A stretch of DNA of 64,000 bases from Burkholderia glumae LMG 2196 = ATCC 33617 (GCF_000960995.1 NZ_CP009432.1:1-64000), one strand, 5' to 3'; positions 18,883 to 27,118 are shown, counted from the first letter of the stretch. Numbers and translations are program-made. Notes: generated from the letters alone by a model not told the origin.

Positions 18883-19128
18883 TCACGTCAGGTAGTCGGA
18901 TACCGATTGGACCGGGCCGGCGGCTGCCCGCCGCGCCGCGTCACGCGCGATGCGCTCGGGCGACTCATCGGCCAAGGGCGCCGGCCTTGCCGACGCCGTA
19001 CAACCGCTCACGAGCAGCAACAGCAGCACCACGAGTTGCCGCTTGAAGCGGCGCTGAATCGCCACGACGGCACGCAGTCCGAAACGGGATCGGCGGTCAC
19101 GAGCGTGCCCGGAAGGCACGGCGCTCAT
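18883..19128 (-). CDS. Small predicted lipoprotein
   Basis: ATG 19128 gives 81 residues. A basic stretch (RRFKRQ) precedes a hydrophobic segment ending in the lipobox VSGC (LVVLLLLLVSGCTASARP), so the mature protein would be lipid-anchored with a short Ala/Arg-rich tail. The start overlaps the upstream gene's stop. The unusually long, basic 22-residue pre-region is atypical and makes the exact start uncertain. Confidence 0.55.
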   Translation of the reverse strand: MSAVPSGHARDRRSRFGLRAVVAIQRRFKRQLVVLLLLLVSGCTASARPAPLADESPERIARDAARRAAAGPVQSVSDYLT

Positions 19129-19367
19129 CGCGGCAACGCCAGCATATGGCGCAGCCGCGCTTCGTCGTACCGATAGTTCGAGGCGGCTGGATCCTTCGCG
19201 GCGAGCAGTACCTGAACGAGCGAACACCAAAGGTCGAACGCGCCCCGCGCACGACCCTCGGCGACTTGAGCGCCACCGATGCCGCCTTGCTCAGCATCGA
19301 CAAGATGCCGAAGCACTTCATTGAGTGTGTGCGTGGTGAGCTGGGGGTATGTCAGGCCTGAGTTCAC
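19125..19367 (-). CDS. Small hypothetical protein, distant paralogue of the next gene upstream
   Basis: GTG 19367 follows AAGGAG and starts an 80-residue helical protein (VNSGLTYPQLTTHTLNEVLR). Its central segment FDLWCSLVQVLLAAKDPAAS resembles FVLWNRLMQDLADPADPLAT of the protein at 19381-19665. It is also followed by a short tail with ARLRHMLAL versus ARLNALIGD. The two look like diverged duplicates. Function is unknown. Confidence 0.6.
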   Translation of the reverse strand: MNSGLTYPQLTTHTLNEVLRHLVDAEQGGIGGAQVAEGRARGAFDLWCSLVQVLLAAKDPAASNYRYDEARLRHMLALPR

Positions 19368-19380
19368 GATCACTCCTTGG

Positions 19381-19665
19381 TTAATTCCCTGACGGGGCCG
19401 CCTCACGCGGCGGAGGCGCGTCGCCGATCAAGGCGTTCAGACGCGCCTGGTCGGCTTCGAACTCCGCGGTCGCCAACGGATCGGCTGGATCCGCCAGGTC
19501 CTGCATCAGGCGATTCCAGAGCACGAACGCCCCGTTGGCGAAGTCTTGATACATCTGCTTGCGGTTCGGGTGGGAACTGCGTTCGGCGTCGGCCAGGCAT
19601 TCACGGATACACGATTCGGTGCGATCCGTCAGGTGGCGCGCCGTCATCATCTGGCGGTGCGGCAT
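19381..19665 (-). CDS. Small hypothetical protein, first gene of the recombinase operon
   Basis: ATG 19665 (MPHRQMMTARHLTDRTESCI) gives 94 residues, acidic and helical, with no recognised domain. It leads a tightly packed set of genes running to the recombinase (gaps of 13 bp, overlaps of 4 bp and 2 bp spacers apart from one 56-bp gap). The frame upstream to 19788 is rejected because it has no ribosome site. Confidence 0.6.
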   Translation of the reverse strand: MPHRQMMTARHLTDRTESCIRECLADAERSSHPNRKQMYQDFANGAFVLWNRLMQDLADPADPLATAEFEADQARLNALIGDAPPPREAAPSGN

Positions 19666-19976
19666 CACGAACCTCGAGCAAGGACAAAACACAAGATACG
19701 ACACGGGTTGGCGTCCCAAGATCCCATCGGTGGCGGGCTCGGCGCCGAGCGCCTTACCAGCCGGCGCCGTTGAACGCAGCCCACTCACCCATCACGCGTC
19801 GCGTTTGTGGGACGGTGAGGGGGAAGGGTTTGACGACGAGGCCGAATGCTCAGCCGCAGCGGCCCGCCCTCCTCTGCCGGTCTCAGCGGCAGCCAACCCC
19901 GCCCGTCAAAGCAAGGGTTTACCCTATATTCAATGAGACATAATTCGATCCTAGGTGATTTTACGACATTAATTTC

Positions 19977-20006
19977 AAGTCTGCTAATGGTGCTTAGCGG
20001 ACTTGA
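19977..20006. repeat. Long imperfect inverted repeat
   Basis: Arms CAAGTCTGCTAA and TTAGCGGACTTG pair over 12 positions with one mismatch around a 6-base loop. It lies in the 750-bp gene-free stretch 19666-20416, beyond the minus-strand terminator at 20015. It could be a recombinase or regulator binding site, or an RNA hairpin in the leader of the recombinase operon. Confidence 0.6.
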
Positions 20007-20014
20007 TGACACGC

Positions 20015-20038
20015 CCAAAAAACCCGGCCGAGGCCGGG
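20015..20038 (-). terminator. Rho-independent terminator, minus strand
   Basis: Read on the minus strand, ACCCGGCC-TC-GGCCGGGT forms a strong stem followed by a T-run (TTTTTTGG). It would end transcripts coming from the small gene at 20417-20605 or the RES/Xre operon. Confidence 0.85.
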
Positions 20039-20050
20039 TAATCGCTCGCA

Positions 20051-20314
20051 CAACTAAAGTTGTGGCTACGTTTCAACTAATGTTGTGCCTATCATCGGCC
20101 GGCAGGAACCGCGGGCGGTGCCGCACTCGTCCCCCGCCTGCCTCGTTTCTGGCGCAGCGGCCTCGGACAGCCATCTGCGCGGCGTGTCGTCGCTGAACCA
20201 CGCCGGCACCCGCAGCTCGGCCGCTCATTCATTGCGACACAAAATTAGTTGAAATCGCGCATCGGGATACAACTTTAGTTGACGGCGAAACGCCGATACA
20301 TCCAACTTTAGTTG
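20051..20314. repeat. Five copies of a 12-bp palindrome, CAACTNNNGTTG
   Basis: Copies lie at 20051-20062 (CAACTAAAGTTG), 20074-20085 (CAACTAATGTTG), 20240-20251 (one arm degenerate, ending TTAGTTG), 20270-20281 and 20303-20314 (both CAACTTTAGTTG). They form one pair and one triplet separated by 155 bp in a gene-free stretch. The pattern suggests a multi-site DNA-binding protein such as a partition, replication or repressor protein. The nearest candidate is the 62-residue product at 20417-20605. Confidence 0.7.
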
Positions 20315-20416
20315 AATCGAGATTTAGCCCCCCAGCCTTGCGCGACAAGGGTTTCCAGGGGATATCGAGGGTGTCGCGAGTGGCAACAACTTTCCTTGCG
20401 TGAGCGGTCGTCTCCG

Positions 20417-20605
20417 TTACTTGTCGATCAACTTCACAGCATCGCCGATGATAGCGACCCGCCCAGCCTCCAACAGCGCCTCAATCGCGGGGCGGAATTC
20501 CTGCGATCGCCCGGTACGGACAAAATGCAACTGAAGCTTAGAAAACGCCCCATTCCCGTGCTGCTGAAGCCAGTCGACAATGTCTTCCTGCATCTTCGTG
20601 GTCAT
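20417..20605 (-). CDS. Small winged-helix-like protein next to the palindrome array
   Basis: ATG 20605 with GGAG eight bases upstream gives 62 residues. MTTKMQEDIVDWLQQHGNGA, FSKLQLHFVRTG and FRPAIEALLEAGRVAIIGDA, with a final KLIDK, look like a minimal winged helix: helix, helix, recognition helix and beta wing. No close family is recognised. It lies about 100 bp from the nearest CAAC palindrome and points towards the array, so it is a plausible but unproven binder. Confidence 0.6.
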   Translation of the reverse strand: MTTKMQEDIVDWLQQHGNGAFSKLQLHFVRTGRSQEFRPAIEALLEAGRVAIIGDAVKLIDK

Positions 20606-20774
20606 ACGCTTACTCCATTGAAAGGTCAGCGCCCACGACAGCCGTCGATCTCGCGGGCGCTATGAATGATTCATCAACAACGCGCGCTCCGCGAGCGGCA
20701 ACACTGAACGGCTTATCGCAGTGTATCGAGGCACACCTGGCGCGCCAATGGCCGCCGGCCCGCTAGGATAAGCG

Positions 20775-21308
20775 TCATTCGGGCGAGTCAACCCACGACG
20801 CTTGATCGCGCGGCAAGGCGCCGGCCGGGTCGTGAACATCCACGCGATCGCCCTCCCCCAACTGGTCGACGAACAGCACCAAGTTCGTGCCGCCGGCGGC
20901 CTGCGTCGAGCGAAACAGGATGCCCTTGGCGCCGGAGGCGATTGCCTCGTCGCCGAGTACCCAGCTGGGCGGCTCAATGCGCGCGTTGAACCAGTCATGC
21001 CGCCAGTCGCAGAAGAACGACTCCCAGAGGGGCGGCCAGAGATCCACACGGTAGCCGCCGGTGAAATCGACCACGGGCGTGGCCGTGACGCGATAGCTCA
21101 CCAACGTGCCCGGCGGCAACAGGGGCGACAGCTGCTGGTACTCGGCCACCGCGGTGGCCGCCTCCAGCGCCAGGTACAACGCTGGCGTACCGATCCGGTT
21201 GGCCCGCCCCCCGGCCTTGGCCGCGCCAGCGCCGCTGGTGGGCGCGACGGCCCACTTGGGCACATGCATGCGATAGGCCGTGATGTCCTGCAACGGCGTG
21301 AGGATCAT
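20775..21308 (-). CDS. RES-domain toxin (NAD+ phosphorylase family)
   Basis: The 177-residue protein has the RES fold landmarks: an N-terminal arginine region (ITAYRMHVPKWA, then GGRANRIGTPALYLALEA with the conserved Arg and Glu), VAEYQQLSP and the later RSTQAAGGTNLVLF loop. RES toxins degrade NAD+ by phosphorolysis or hydrolysis. The start overlaps the antitoxin stop (ATGA). The DNA between its stop and 20605 holds nothing recognised. Confidence 0.9.
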   Translation of the reverse strand: MILTPLQDITAYRMHVPKWAVAPTSGAGAAKAGGRANRIGTPALYLALEAATAVAEYQQLSPLLPPGTLVSYRVTATPVVDFTGGYRVDLWPPLWESFFCDWRHDWFNARIEPPSWVLGDEAIASGAKGILFRSTQAAGGTNLVLFVDQLGEGDRVDVHDPAGALPRDQASWVDSPE

Positions 21309-21721
21309 CCGGCGGCGCCCGCCTCGAGCGATGCCACATAGCGCACAACGTCATCGGCGCGCCCTGCCGACACCAGCGTTTCGGCCGTCTGGTAATCGAA
21401 GACGGCCAGAGGCTCGTTGCGATACCAGAACAGCGCGCGTTGAACGTCGCCCGACAGATCCGTCGCGGCTCGGATCACGCGAATCGCCTCGCGCAGAAAC
21501 TGCTGGACGCTGGCTGACTGCGGCGCGCGCGCGACGGTGTTGCGATGGACGTGAGCCTGGTCCGCGAGCGTCTGCAGGTCGATGTTGAGGGCCGCCACGT
21601 AGCGACGAGCCGACAGCACGGGAGCGGCCGTGTCCGGCTCGCGTAGCGCGCTGAGAAACGCGTCAAAGTTTGCCAGGGCCGGACCGCCGGCGGGGGCTCG
21701 CGCTGCTGCGAGAGTGCTCAT
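21305..21721 (-). CDS. Xre/MbcA/ParS-type antitoxin for the RES toxin
   Basis: The 138-residue protein has an N-terminal helix-turn-helix (NIDLQTLADQAHVHRNTVAR) and the C-terminal MbcA/ParS toxin-binding domain (ALFWYRNEPLAVFDYQTAET, LVSAGRADDVVRYV). AAGGAG lies upstream of ATG 21721. Upstream, AT-rich DNA at 21730-21775 contains repeated TTATG/GCATAA-like arms, a likely autoregulatory operator. It neutralises the RES toxin and represses the operon. Confidence 0.9.
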   Translation of the reverse strand: MSTLAAARAPAGGPALANFDAFLSALREPDTAAPVLSARRYVAALNIDLQTLADQAHVHRNTVARAPQSASVQQFLREAIRVIRAATDLSGDVQRALFWYRNEPLAVFDYQTAETLVSAGRADDVVRYVASLEAGAAG

Positions 21722-21868
21722 GAAATCGCGCTCCTTTTATGCACAATTTATGAACACTTATAGCACATAACACGCTTCAACGCACCACCCCTGGTAAGCA
21801 TAGTTATCACCTGTGCGATTTGCCTATCTCCCACCGGCGGCGCCCGCCGCGCCCCCTCCCCTGCCCGC

Positions 21869-22096
21869 CTAGCCGCCCGCCAGCGCGAGGGCCGACCGCC
21901 CCAGATCGAGCGCGGCGAGCAGCACGGCCAGGGCGAAGCCCCCGCAGATGAACCCGGCGAGCAGCAACACGCACAGCGCGCCCGCCAAGTGGCGATGGGC
22001 GGTCACGATCAGGCGACGGACGGCGGTGAGCAGACGAAGAAGATGTTCGAGCATGGTGGTCAGGACAGAGCGCCGAAGGCCGGCAATGGGGGGCAT
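21869..22096 (-). CDS. Possible small membrane protein
   Basis: ATG 22096 (MPPIAGLRRSVLTTMLEHLL) would give 75 residues, with one or two hydrophobic segments (LAGALCVLLLAGFICGGFAL, then AVLLAALDL). A second start at 22054 is possible. No ribosome site is clear and the surroundings are arginine- and GC-rich, so coding is uncertain. Otherwise the stretch 21722-22593 contains only a terminator. Confidence 0.35.
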   Translation of the reverse strand: MPPIAGLRRSVLTTMLEHLLRLLTAVRRLIVTAHRHLAGALCVLLLAGFICGGFALAVLLAALDLGRSALALAGG

Positions 22097-22338
22097 TGTT
22101 CCGCCGCCGGCGCTGCGATTCCTCTTGTGGGTTCTTCGCGGCAGCTGCCGACCGTTGCTCGGGCCGGCGACCGAGATCCCGGCGCGGGATCGACCGCGCG
22201 CGGCGTCGCGCCCGCGCCACCCCGTGCGACACATCCGTTACGGTTGTGACAGTTCGATCACCATTCGGAATTTCGTTCGATTACGATGGGTTCAACGGGG
22301 GCCCGCTTTGAACCTCGTGTCTTCCACCCAATGGTGCT

Positions 22339-22379
22339 CGCCGATGAATTCGCCCTGTCGATTCATCGGCGTTTTTTTT
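22339..22379 (+). terminator. Strong rho-independent terminator, plus strand, with no gene before it
   Basis: CGCCGATGAAT (22339-22349) pairs perfectly with ATTCATCGGCG (22361-22371) and is followed by eight T. No plus-strand gene lies upstream for many kilobases. It must end an unannotated transcript or guard against read-through. Confidence 0.85.
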
Positions 22380-22593
22380 GTGGGGCTGCTGACAAGGCCG
22401 AATCGCGGCAACCGTTGCCGGCCAGTCACACCCCACGCGCCGGCGCCGAGCGCGTCGCCCAGCTCAACAAGCGGCGTTCACCGACCGTGAGGCTCGCCTC
22501 GAGAGCGCAGATGGTCCCGTCATTTAGCGCGAACCCCAGGGGAAACGCGGCGCTTCAGCTGGACGTCACGGTCCACTAAGAGGGCAATATAAG

Positions 22594-22941
22594 CTAGTGC
22601 GTGCCCTTCTCTACACGTTCAGGTACCGCGCCTGTCTCATCCGTTCCGCTCGCCTGGGCGGACTCTCGGAGAGCTGTCTCTGACACGGGCGAAAGGTCCT
22701 CGTCGTCACGGCGAATCGTCGCTGCCCGGCGGTGGGTCCCAGCTAGTTTATCGACAATGAAGATCGCTGCCTTCAGGGCGGCTCGCTCCGAATCGTCCAG
22801 CGCGTCGTCTTCCAGCACCAACCGAATCGCGCGGGAAGTCTGTCGTAGCGTGATGACCCGGCACTCGTGGTCGTGGGACGAACGCTTCGAGTGCATGGCG
22901 ACAACGTAGCCTTCTTTCATGACGTAGCCCCGGGTATTCAT
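22594..22941 (-). CDS. Hypothetical protein downstream of repA
   Basis: ATG 22941 (MNTRGYVMKEGYVVAMHSKR) or GTG 22950 opens about 115 residues. The middle (CRVITLRQTSRAIRLVLEDD, ALDDSERAALKAAIFIVDKL) is helical and charged, with no known domain. It lies 100 bp beyond repA on the same strand. Its composition matches a real soluble protein better than the overlapping plus-strand frame. Function unknown. Confidence 0.5.
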   Translation of the reverse strand: MNTRGYVMKEGYVVAMHSKRSSHDHECRVITLRQTSRAIRLVLEDDALDDSERAALKAAIFIVDKLAGTHRRAATIRRDDEDLSPVSETALRESAQASGTDETGAVPERVEKGTH

Positions 22942-23041
22942 GGGAATCACCCGATACGGTAGCGCAATGGGGCGCTCGCCGTCGAGGCTGTTGCTGCGCG
23001 GGGTCGCGGCATTCGGGATGCCCAGGTCGCAGGTAGCTTCT

Positions 23042-24373
23042 TCAGTGTGGCTCGGCGACCAGGGCCCGGTTCCCGCGTAGTCCCGCCGTGATCGCCCGAA
23101 GCTGTGCGCGCATCAGCGCGACGCTGCCAACACTCGTGCTTGACGCCAAGCTGCTAGGGGCATTCGTTGGCGCCCTTCCCGCGCGCCTCGAGCTGCCCTC
23201 TGCCACGCAGGAACCGGCCGTGGTGGCATTGGCATCGGCACGCCAGGGCAACACCGCCCCGTCCCGGAGCGCCTGTACGAATCCTGGCAACCAGCCCGTT
23301 GTCGCGACGCGCTCGCGGCCCTCTCGAACATCGTGGCTGGTCAGGACCCGTCCGTCCTCGCTGATCCGGTACCGCACGTTGCCACCCCGGCTGACAAACG
23401 CGCAGCCGGCCATCTCGCGAGCGGCCTGCTCCAGTTCGGTCCGCGCTTGCTCGAGTGCGTGCGCAGTCAGGCGGGCGGTTCGGCGCTGGCTCGCGAGCCA
23501 GGCGAAATCGGTCGGACTGCGGAGGAGGGTGCGCAGGTAGGGGATCGGTCGCTTGGCTTGTTTCAGACTCTCCCAGCACGCCTCGATCACGTCGCCCAAG
23601 CGCTTTTGATGCTCGACGCGGGCGAGCTTCATGAGCTTGAAGATGTAGTTCTCATGAAATCCCAGGCTCAGCAGCGGTTGGACATCCGAAGGCAGCCGCG
23701 CCTGTTGTCTCTTTTGAAAAGCAGTAGGGGGTCGATAAACGTTTGTATACGGGTCTGCCAAGCTGGCAGACGGTGAGGCGTGCGAATAGGTCGTGTCGGT
23801 GCCGGCGGACTGCTCCTGGCTGCGGCGGCTGTCGTGCGTCGAAGGGCCGACGGTCGGGGACCGGGCGGCCTCGTCCGTGGCCGGTTCCGCGTCTGATGCA
23901 ACGGCGTGCTTCGGAGCTGAGGACGCGCGCTTGCCGAGCGTGGCCTCGCGACCGATGAGGCCGAGTAGGGTAGCCGCGGTTTCCGTGAGATAGATGTAGG
24001 CCGCCCCGAAGCGGGCGTGGCGTGGCTTGCGAGTCTGCTCCGCGATGGTGATCAGCCCGGCCTCGACCAGGTCGTGCTCGGCGCGATACCACGTGCGCTC
24101 GGAGAGACCCGCTCGGGCCGCCAAGTAGTCGCGATGGGCGAAGATGGACGCAAGCGGTTTGCGGCGATCGACGGTCTGGGCGAGGGCGGCGAGTGCGCAG
24201 CGGGCACGTTGCGGCAGGCCGGTGACGCTCAAGGCACGCTGGTGCGCGCGTAGCGTTTGATAGGGGAGGTTGCGAGCGGAGCAGGTCAGCTCTGCAGGCG
24301 TTCTATTTCCGGGTTCAACGGCGTCAGGATGAAAACGATCCTCGCCAGCAACCTCACGTTGCGCGATAGACAT
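23042..24373 (-). CDS. repA: Plasmid replication initiator RepA-like protein
   Basis: The 443-residue protein begins SIAQREVAGEDRFHPD. It has a winged helix-turn-helix near residues 70-115 (DYLAARAGLSERTWYRAEHD, LVEAGLITIAEQTRKPRHAR), as in plasmid replication proteins of Burkholderia and relatives. A low-complexity linker (residues 150-210) precedes a second helical domain (FHENYIFKLMKLARVEHQKR). ATG 24373 gives the usual N-terminus; the frame stays open to 24517, but that stretch overlaps the candidate antisense RNA. Divergent parAB and parS sites lie close by. This is family-level recognition; the origin itself is not proven. Confidence 0.75.
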   Translation of the reverse strand: MSIAQREVAGEDRFHPDAVEPGNRTPAELTCSARNLPYQTLRAHQRALSVTGLPQRARCALAALAQTVDRRKPLASIFAHRDYLAARAGLSERTWYRAEHDLVEAGLITIAEQTRKPRHARFGAAYIYLTETAATLLGLIGREATLGKRASSAPKHAVASDAEPATDEAARSPTVGPSTHDSRRSQEQSAGTDTTYSHASPSASLADPYTNVYRPPTAFQKRQQARLPSDVQPLLSLGFHENYIFKLMKLARVEHQKRLGDVIEACWESLKQAKRPIPYLRTLLRSPTDFAWLASQRRTARLTAHALEQARTELEQAAREMAGCAFVSRGGNVRYRISEDGRVLTSHDVREGRERVATTGWLPGFVQALRDGAVLPWRADANATTAGSCVAEGSSRRAGRAPTNAPSSLASSTSVGSVALMRAQLRAITAGLRGNRALVAEPH

Positions 24374-24411
24374 TTCAAGCGTCCATTTCTCGAAAAATGG
24401 ATGATCTATGC

Positions 24412-24552
24412 TTGACTGTCGTTCGCGATCCGCTAAACTCCGAGTTGTCTCGACTCGATCCCGGTTCCAGCCGGAGGAGAGCAGCAGGGTGCGACTTAGG
24501 TCAAGCCCGATTTTCAAAGGCCCCCGGTTCCAGCCGAGGGCCTTTGTCTTTC
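24412..24552 (+). ncRNA. Candidate antisense RNA over the repA leader
   Basis: TTGACT (24412-24417) and TAAACT (24434-24439), spaced by 16 bp, form a good sigma-70 promoter on the strand opposite repA. About 75 bp further on AAAGGCCC pairs with GGGCCTTT (24516-24545), followed by a T-rich tail (TTGTCTTTCT). The predicted RNA of about 105 nt is complementary to sequence just upstream of the repA start. The motif CGGTTCCAGCCG occurs twice in it. Counter-transcribed RNAs of this kind control copy number in many plasmids. No protein is encoded. Confidence 0.55.
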
Positions 24553-24587
24553 TCTAAGTGTTATCTCATCGATGCTCCGTTGAATTT

Positions 24588-24690
24588 GTTCCAACTTGGA
24601 ACTGCTTGATTTGCAAGGACTTTTGGTGCTCTCGTCGACCGCCGGTGGTGACGTCAGTGCGCCATGCCATCACCGGTTCCAACTTGGAAC
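24588..24690. promoter_or_regulatory. parS: Two candidate parS centromere sites
   Basis: The 15-bp palindrome GTTCCAACTTGGAAC occurs at 24588-24602 and 24676-24690. Each copy is followed by TGCTTGATTT. GTT...AAC palindromes next to parAB are the parS type of secondary Burkholderia replicons. They lie 20-120 bp downstream of the parB stop. Confidence 0.7.
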
Positions 24691-24709
24691 TGCTTGATTT
24701 TAAAGAAAA

Positions 24710-25789
24710 TTATTTTTTCACAACGCCGGATTCGCCACACTTCTCCTGCCGGCGCGCTTCCACGACTTCTTTGATTGCGGCCTGCACCGCGCGCGCTTCA
24801 TCCTCACTCTGAAATTCCAAACGGACAAGCTTGCCGGTCATGCGCATGTCGCAATAGACACTCTTTCCGATCTTGAACTTGTGTGTCTCCGCCTTTGGCA
24901 CGGCTTCGGACTTTCCTTGCTTGGTTGATCTGGAAGCGAGCTTGACGGCTTGTGTTTCGTCGATCTTGTTGGTCGCCAACAGTTCGATCGCTTCAACGAC
25001 GGCCGCCTCCTTTCCCTCCCGAACTAACGCGGCAAATTTGCCTCCCGCGGTAGCCCCCATCAGACTGGGTAGCTCTTCAAGGCGAGCAATAGCTGTCGGC
25101 GGAAGTTCGCCAAAAGACATCAAACGAGAAACTGATGCTTTCGGGATGCCTGTCCGCTCGACGAGCTGTGCTTGAGACATTTCAGGGTATCGGCTGAGGA
25201 TGAGTTTCAGCCCCTTATATTTCTCGTAGTCCGTCAGGTCGGACTGCATCAGATTGGCATTGAAGGCTCCAATGTCGGAATCCGAGCCCGTGGGATCTCC
25301 TAGCACACACTTCACCGAACGTCGGCCTAGCTCCTTGTATGCATCCCAGCGATGGTGTCCCGATTGAATTTCGAATCCACCCTCGTTTCTAGGCAGGACG
25401 ATGATTGGCTGAACGAGAGGGTTGTGGCGCAGGTTTTCGCGCAGTTCAACATATTTCTCGCGAGGCATAAATCGACGACGTCCAGCGACCTCATGTAGCT
25501 CGGAGACCGGTATGTCGATGGCCGTGCCGGTGGATTTCGCGGCGATCAACTCCCGTCTGAGCCGCTCGATCTCCTCTTGCTGATGAGGTGAACCCTCCCG
25601 TTCGGCCGCTTCTGCACGTGACAACGCGGCTTGTAGTTCACGTTCCTTCTCCGCGAGGAGCGGCATGGAAGCCATGAGCTGACCTGGGGCCGTCTTAGGC
25701 CGTACGGGCGTGTCCGCGTCCGCGCGGGGAGCGCGAACTGTTGTTCCAATATTTTGGGACTTTGCGGCAAGTCGGTCTTTGATAGTCAT
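24710..25789 (-). CDS. parB: Chromosome/plasmid partitioning protein ParB
   Basis: ATG 25789 follows AGGAGTGACT and gives 359 residues. The chain holds an N-terminal ParA-interacting region, a coiled-coil stretch (LLAEKERELQAALSRAEAAE), the ParB/Srx nucleotide-binding domain (EIQSGHHRWDAYKELGRRSV) and the helix-turn-helix (MSQAQLVERTGIPKASVSRL). The C-terminus is basic. It spreads from parS and loads the DNA onto ParA. It starts two bases after the parA stop. Confidence 0.93.
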   Translation of the reverse strand: MTIKDRLAAKSQNIGTTVRAPRADADTPVRPKTAPGQLMASMPLLAEKERELQAALSRAEAAEREGSPHQQEEIERLRRELIAAKSTGTAIDIPVSELHEVAGRRRFMPREKYVELRENLRHNPLVQPIIVLPRNEGGFEIQSGHHRWDAYKELGRRSVKCVLGDPTGSDSDIGAFNANLMQSDLTDYEKYKGLKLILSRYPEMSQAQLVERTGIPKASVSRLMSFGELPPTAIARLEELPSLMGATAGGKFAALVREGKEAAVVEAIELLATNKIDETQAVKLASRSTKQGKSEAVPKAETHKFKIGKSVYCDMRMTGKLVRLEFQSEDEARAVQAAIKEVVEARRQEKCGESGVVKK

Positions 25790-25791
25790 AG

Positions 25792-27030
25792 TCACTCCTG
25801 TTCTGACAACCAAAGCGAGACGAGTTGCTGATCCACGATTCGTGAAAACCTGTCGTATGCCTCACGCGCTCGCTGATATGTCTTAAGACTGCCCTGGTAG
25901 CGAGAGATGTCATAGACCGTTCCAAATTCGGCAGCGGCACTTTGTGTAACAGCCGTCGTCGGAATTTCGATAGGGAGAACAAGTCCTTCGTAGGTCTTAT
26001 TGATCCAATCTCGCACGATGGGAGTCGCTGTCTGTGAGTGGTCGACCTTGGCCAGTAAGACGTTTATAAAATCAAAGTGCTTCTCTGCCGCAGCAGGGGC
26101 GACTTTCGCCATGCTCTCGGACAGATCCGCGAACAAGCTCCAAAACTGGGTCGACGAGGCATAATCCAAAGCGCTTGGCGGAGTCGGCACGATTAGGCCG
26201 TCGGCCGCCATAAATGCATTGATGGTTAGGTACGACAAAGCGGGCGGCGTATCGATAACGACGACATCGTAGTATTCGAGTAGCGGCTCGAGTCCGCAGT
26301 TAAGCACGTTCCAGAACTGGAAGGTGTGATCCTTGGATTGCTTGAACGGCAGGAAGAACTCTGCACCGAAGAGCGCCGCACTTGCCGGGATCAGATGAAC
26401 TCCATCCCAATAGGTCGCTTGAATAGCGTATTCGAGATCTGACTGTTCCCCATAGATGAGAGGGAGCACAGTGTGCTCCTCAATCACTTCACTATCGGCC
26501 AAGATGCCATTGAGCGCTGTAAGTGATGCCTGTGGATCGAGGTCAACGAGCAGAACCTTCCGCCCAAAGAGCGATAACCCTTGCGCAAGGGTCATTGCCG
26601 TGGTCGTCTTGCTTACCCCCCCTTTAAAATTGCCAATGGCTATTTTCTTACCTTTGACATTGTCGGGGCGCTTAGCATAGGGGGCGTGTCGCTCAATCCA
26701 CTGGCGGGCTTCGGCCAGCGTGAATTCGCGCTGGCGGCTGTTGCGTAGCGTTCCTTGTGGAAGATCCGTTTCCGTTCGCAGCAAGTAACCCATCTTGTTT
26801 CGATCGGTGTCGAGCTGACATAGCTCGGCGAGCTGCGTTGTCGTATAGACCGGTGGGTTCTTGCGAGGGTGCGGCGCGAGCATGTTTTCGCGAACATCGA
26901 TCAGCATATTGCTTGCCGTCAGGGCGATGTCGCGGATGCCGGTCAAGGGAATTCGGGGAGCTGCGTGCTTCAATTGAATCGATATCTTGCTAGACGGCTT
27001 GGATTCCCGCCCACGTATGTTTGTGTTCAT
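25792..27030 (-). CDS. parA: Partitioning ATPase ParA, type Ia
   Basis: The 412-residue ATPase has an N-terminal DNA-binding extension (about residues 1-120, VYTTTQLAELCQLDTDRNKM) typical of type Ia ParA proteins, which also repress their own operon. The deviant Walker A is FKGGVSKTTTA, and the later motifs are VLLVDLDPQASLT and YYDVVVIDTPPALSYL. AAGGTGG precedes ATG 27030. It moves ParB-parS complexes to opposite cell halves. Confidence 0.95.
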   Translation of the reverse strand: MNTNIRGRESKPSSKISIQLKHAAPRIPLTGIRDIALTASNMLIDVRENMLAPHPRKNPPVYTTTQLAELCQLDTDRNKMGYLLRTETDLPQGTLRNSRQREFTLAEARQWIERHAPYAKRPDNVKGKKIAIGNFKGGVSKTTTAMTLAQGLSLFGRKVLLVDLDPQASLTALNGILADSEVIEEHTVLPLIYGEQSDLEYAIQATYWDGVHLIPASAALFGAEFFLPFKQSKDHTFQFWNVLNCGLEPLLEYYDVVVIDTPPALSYLTINAFMAADGLIVPTPPSALDYASSTQFWSLFADLSESMAKVAPAAAEKHFDFINVLLAKVDHSQTATPIVRDWINKTYEGLVLPIEIPTTAVTQSAAAEFGTVYDISRYQGSLKTYQRAREAYDRFSRIVDQQLVSLWLSEQE

Positions 27031-27063
27031 GATGCCACCTTGGCGATCTGGCGCATGCGTTAC

Positions 27064-27118
27064 TCAGCACCCGGTTAGGAAGTCAGCACATTTTATGAAT
27101 TCCATGACAGAGTGCTGA
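27064..27118. promoter_or_regulatory. Probable ParA operator: three TCAGCAC half-sites
   Basis: TCAGCAC occurs at 27064-27070 and 27083-27089, and its complement GTGCTGA at 27112-27118. They lie 35-90 bp upstream of parA around an AT-rich core (ATTTTATGAATTCCATGAC). Type Ia ParA proteins bind such repeats to repress parAB. Confidence 0.6.

Noticed and set aside
24397..24609. 70-residue plus-strand frame opposite the repA leader
   Set aside because: No ribosome site or homology, and it runs through the terminator; the RNA reading fits better.
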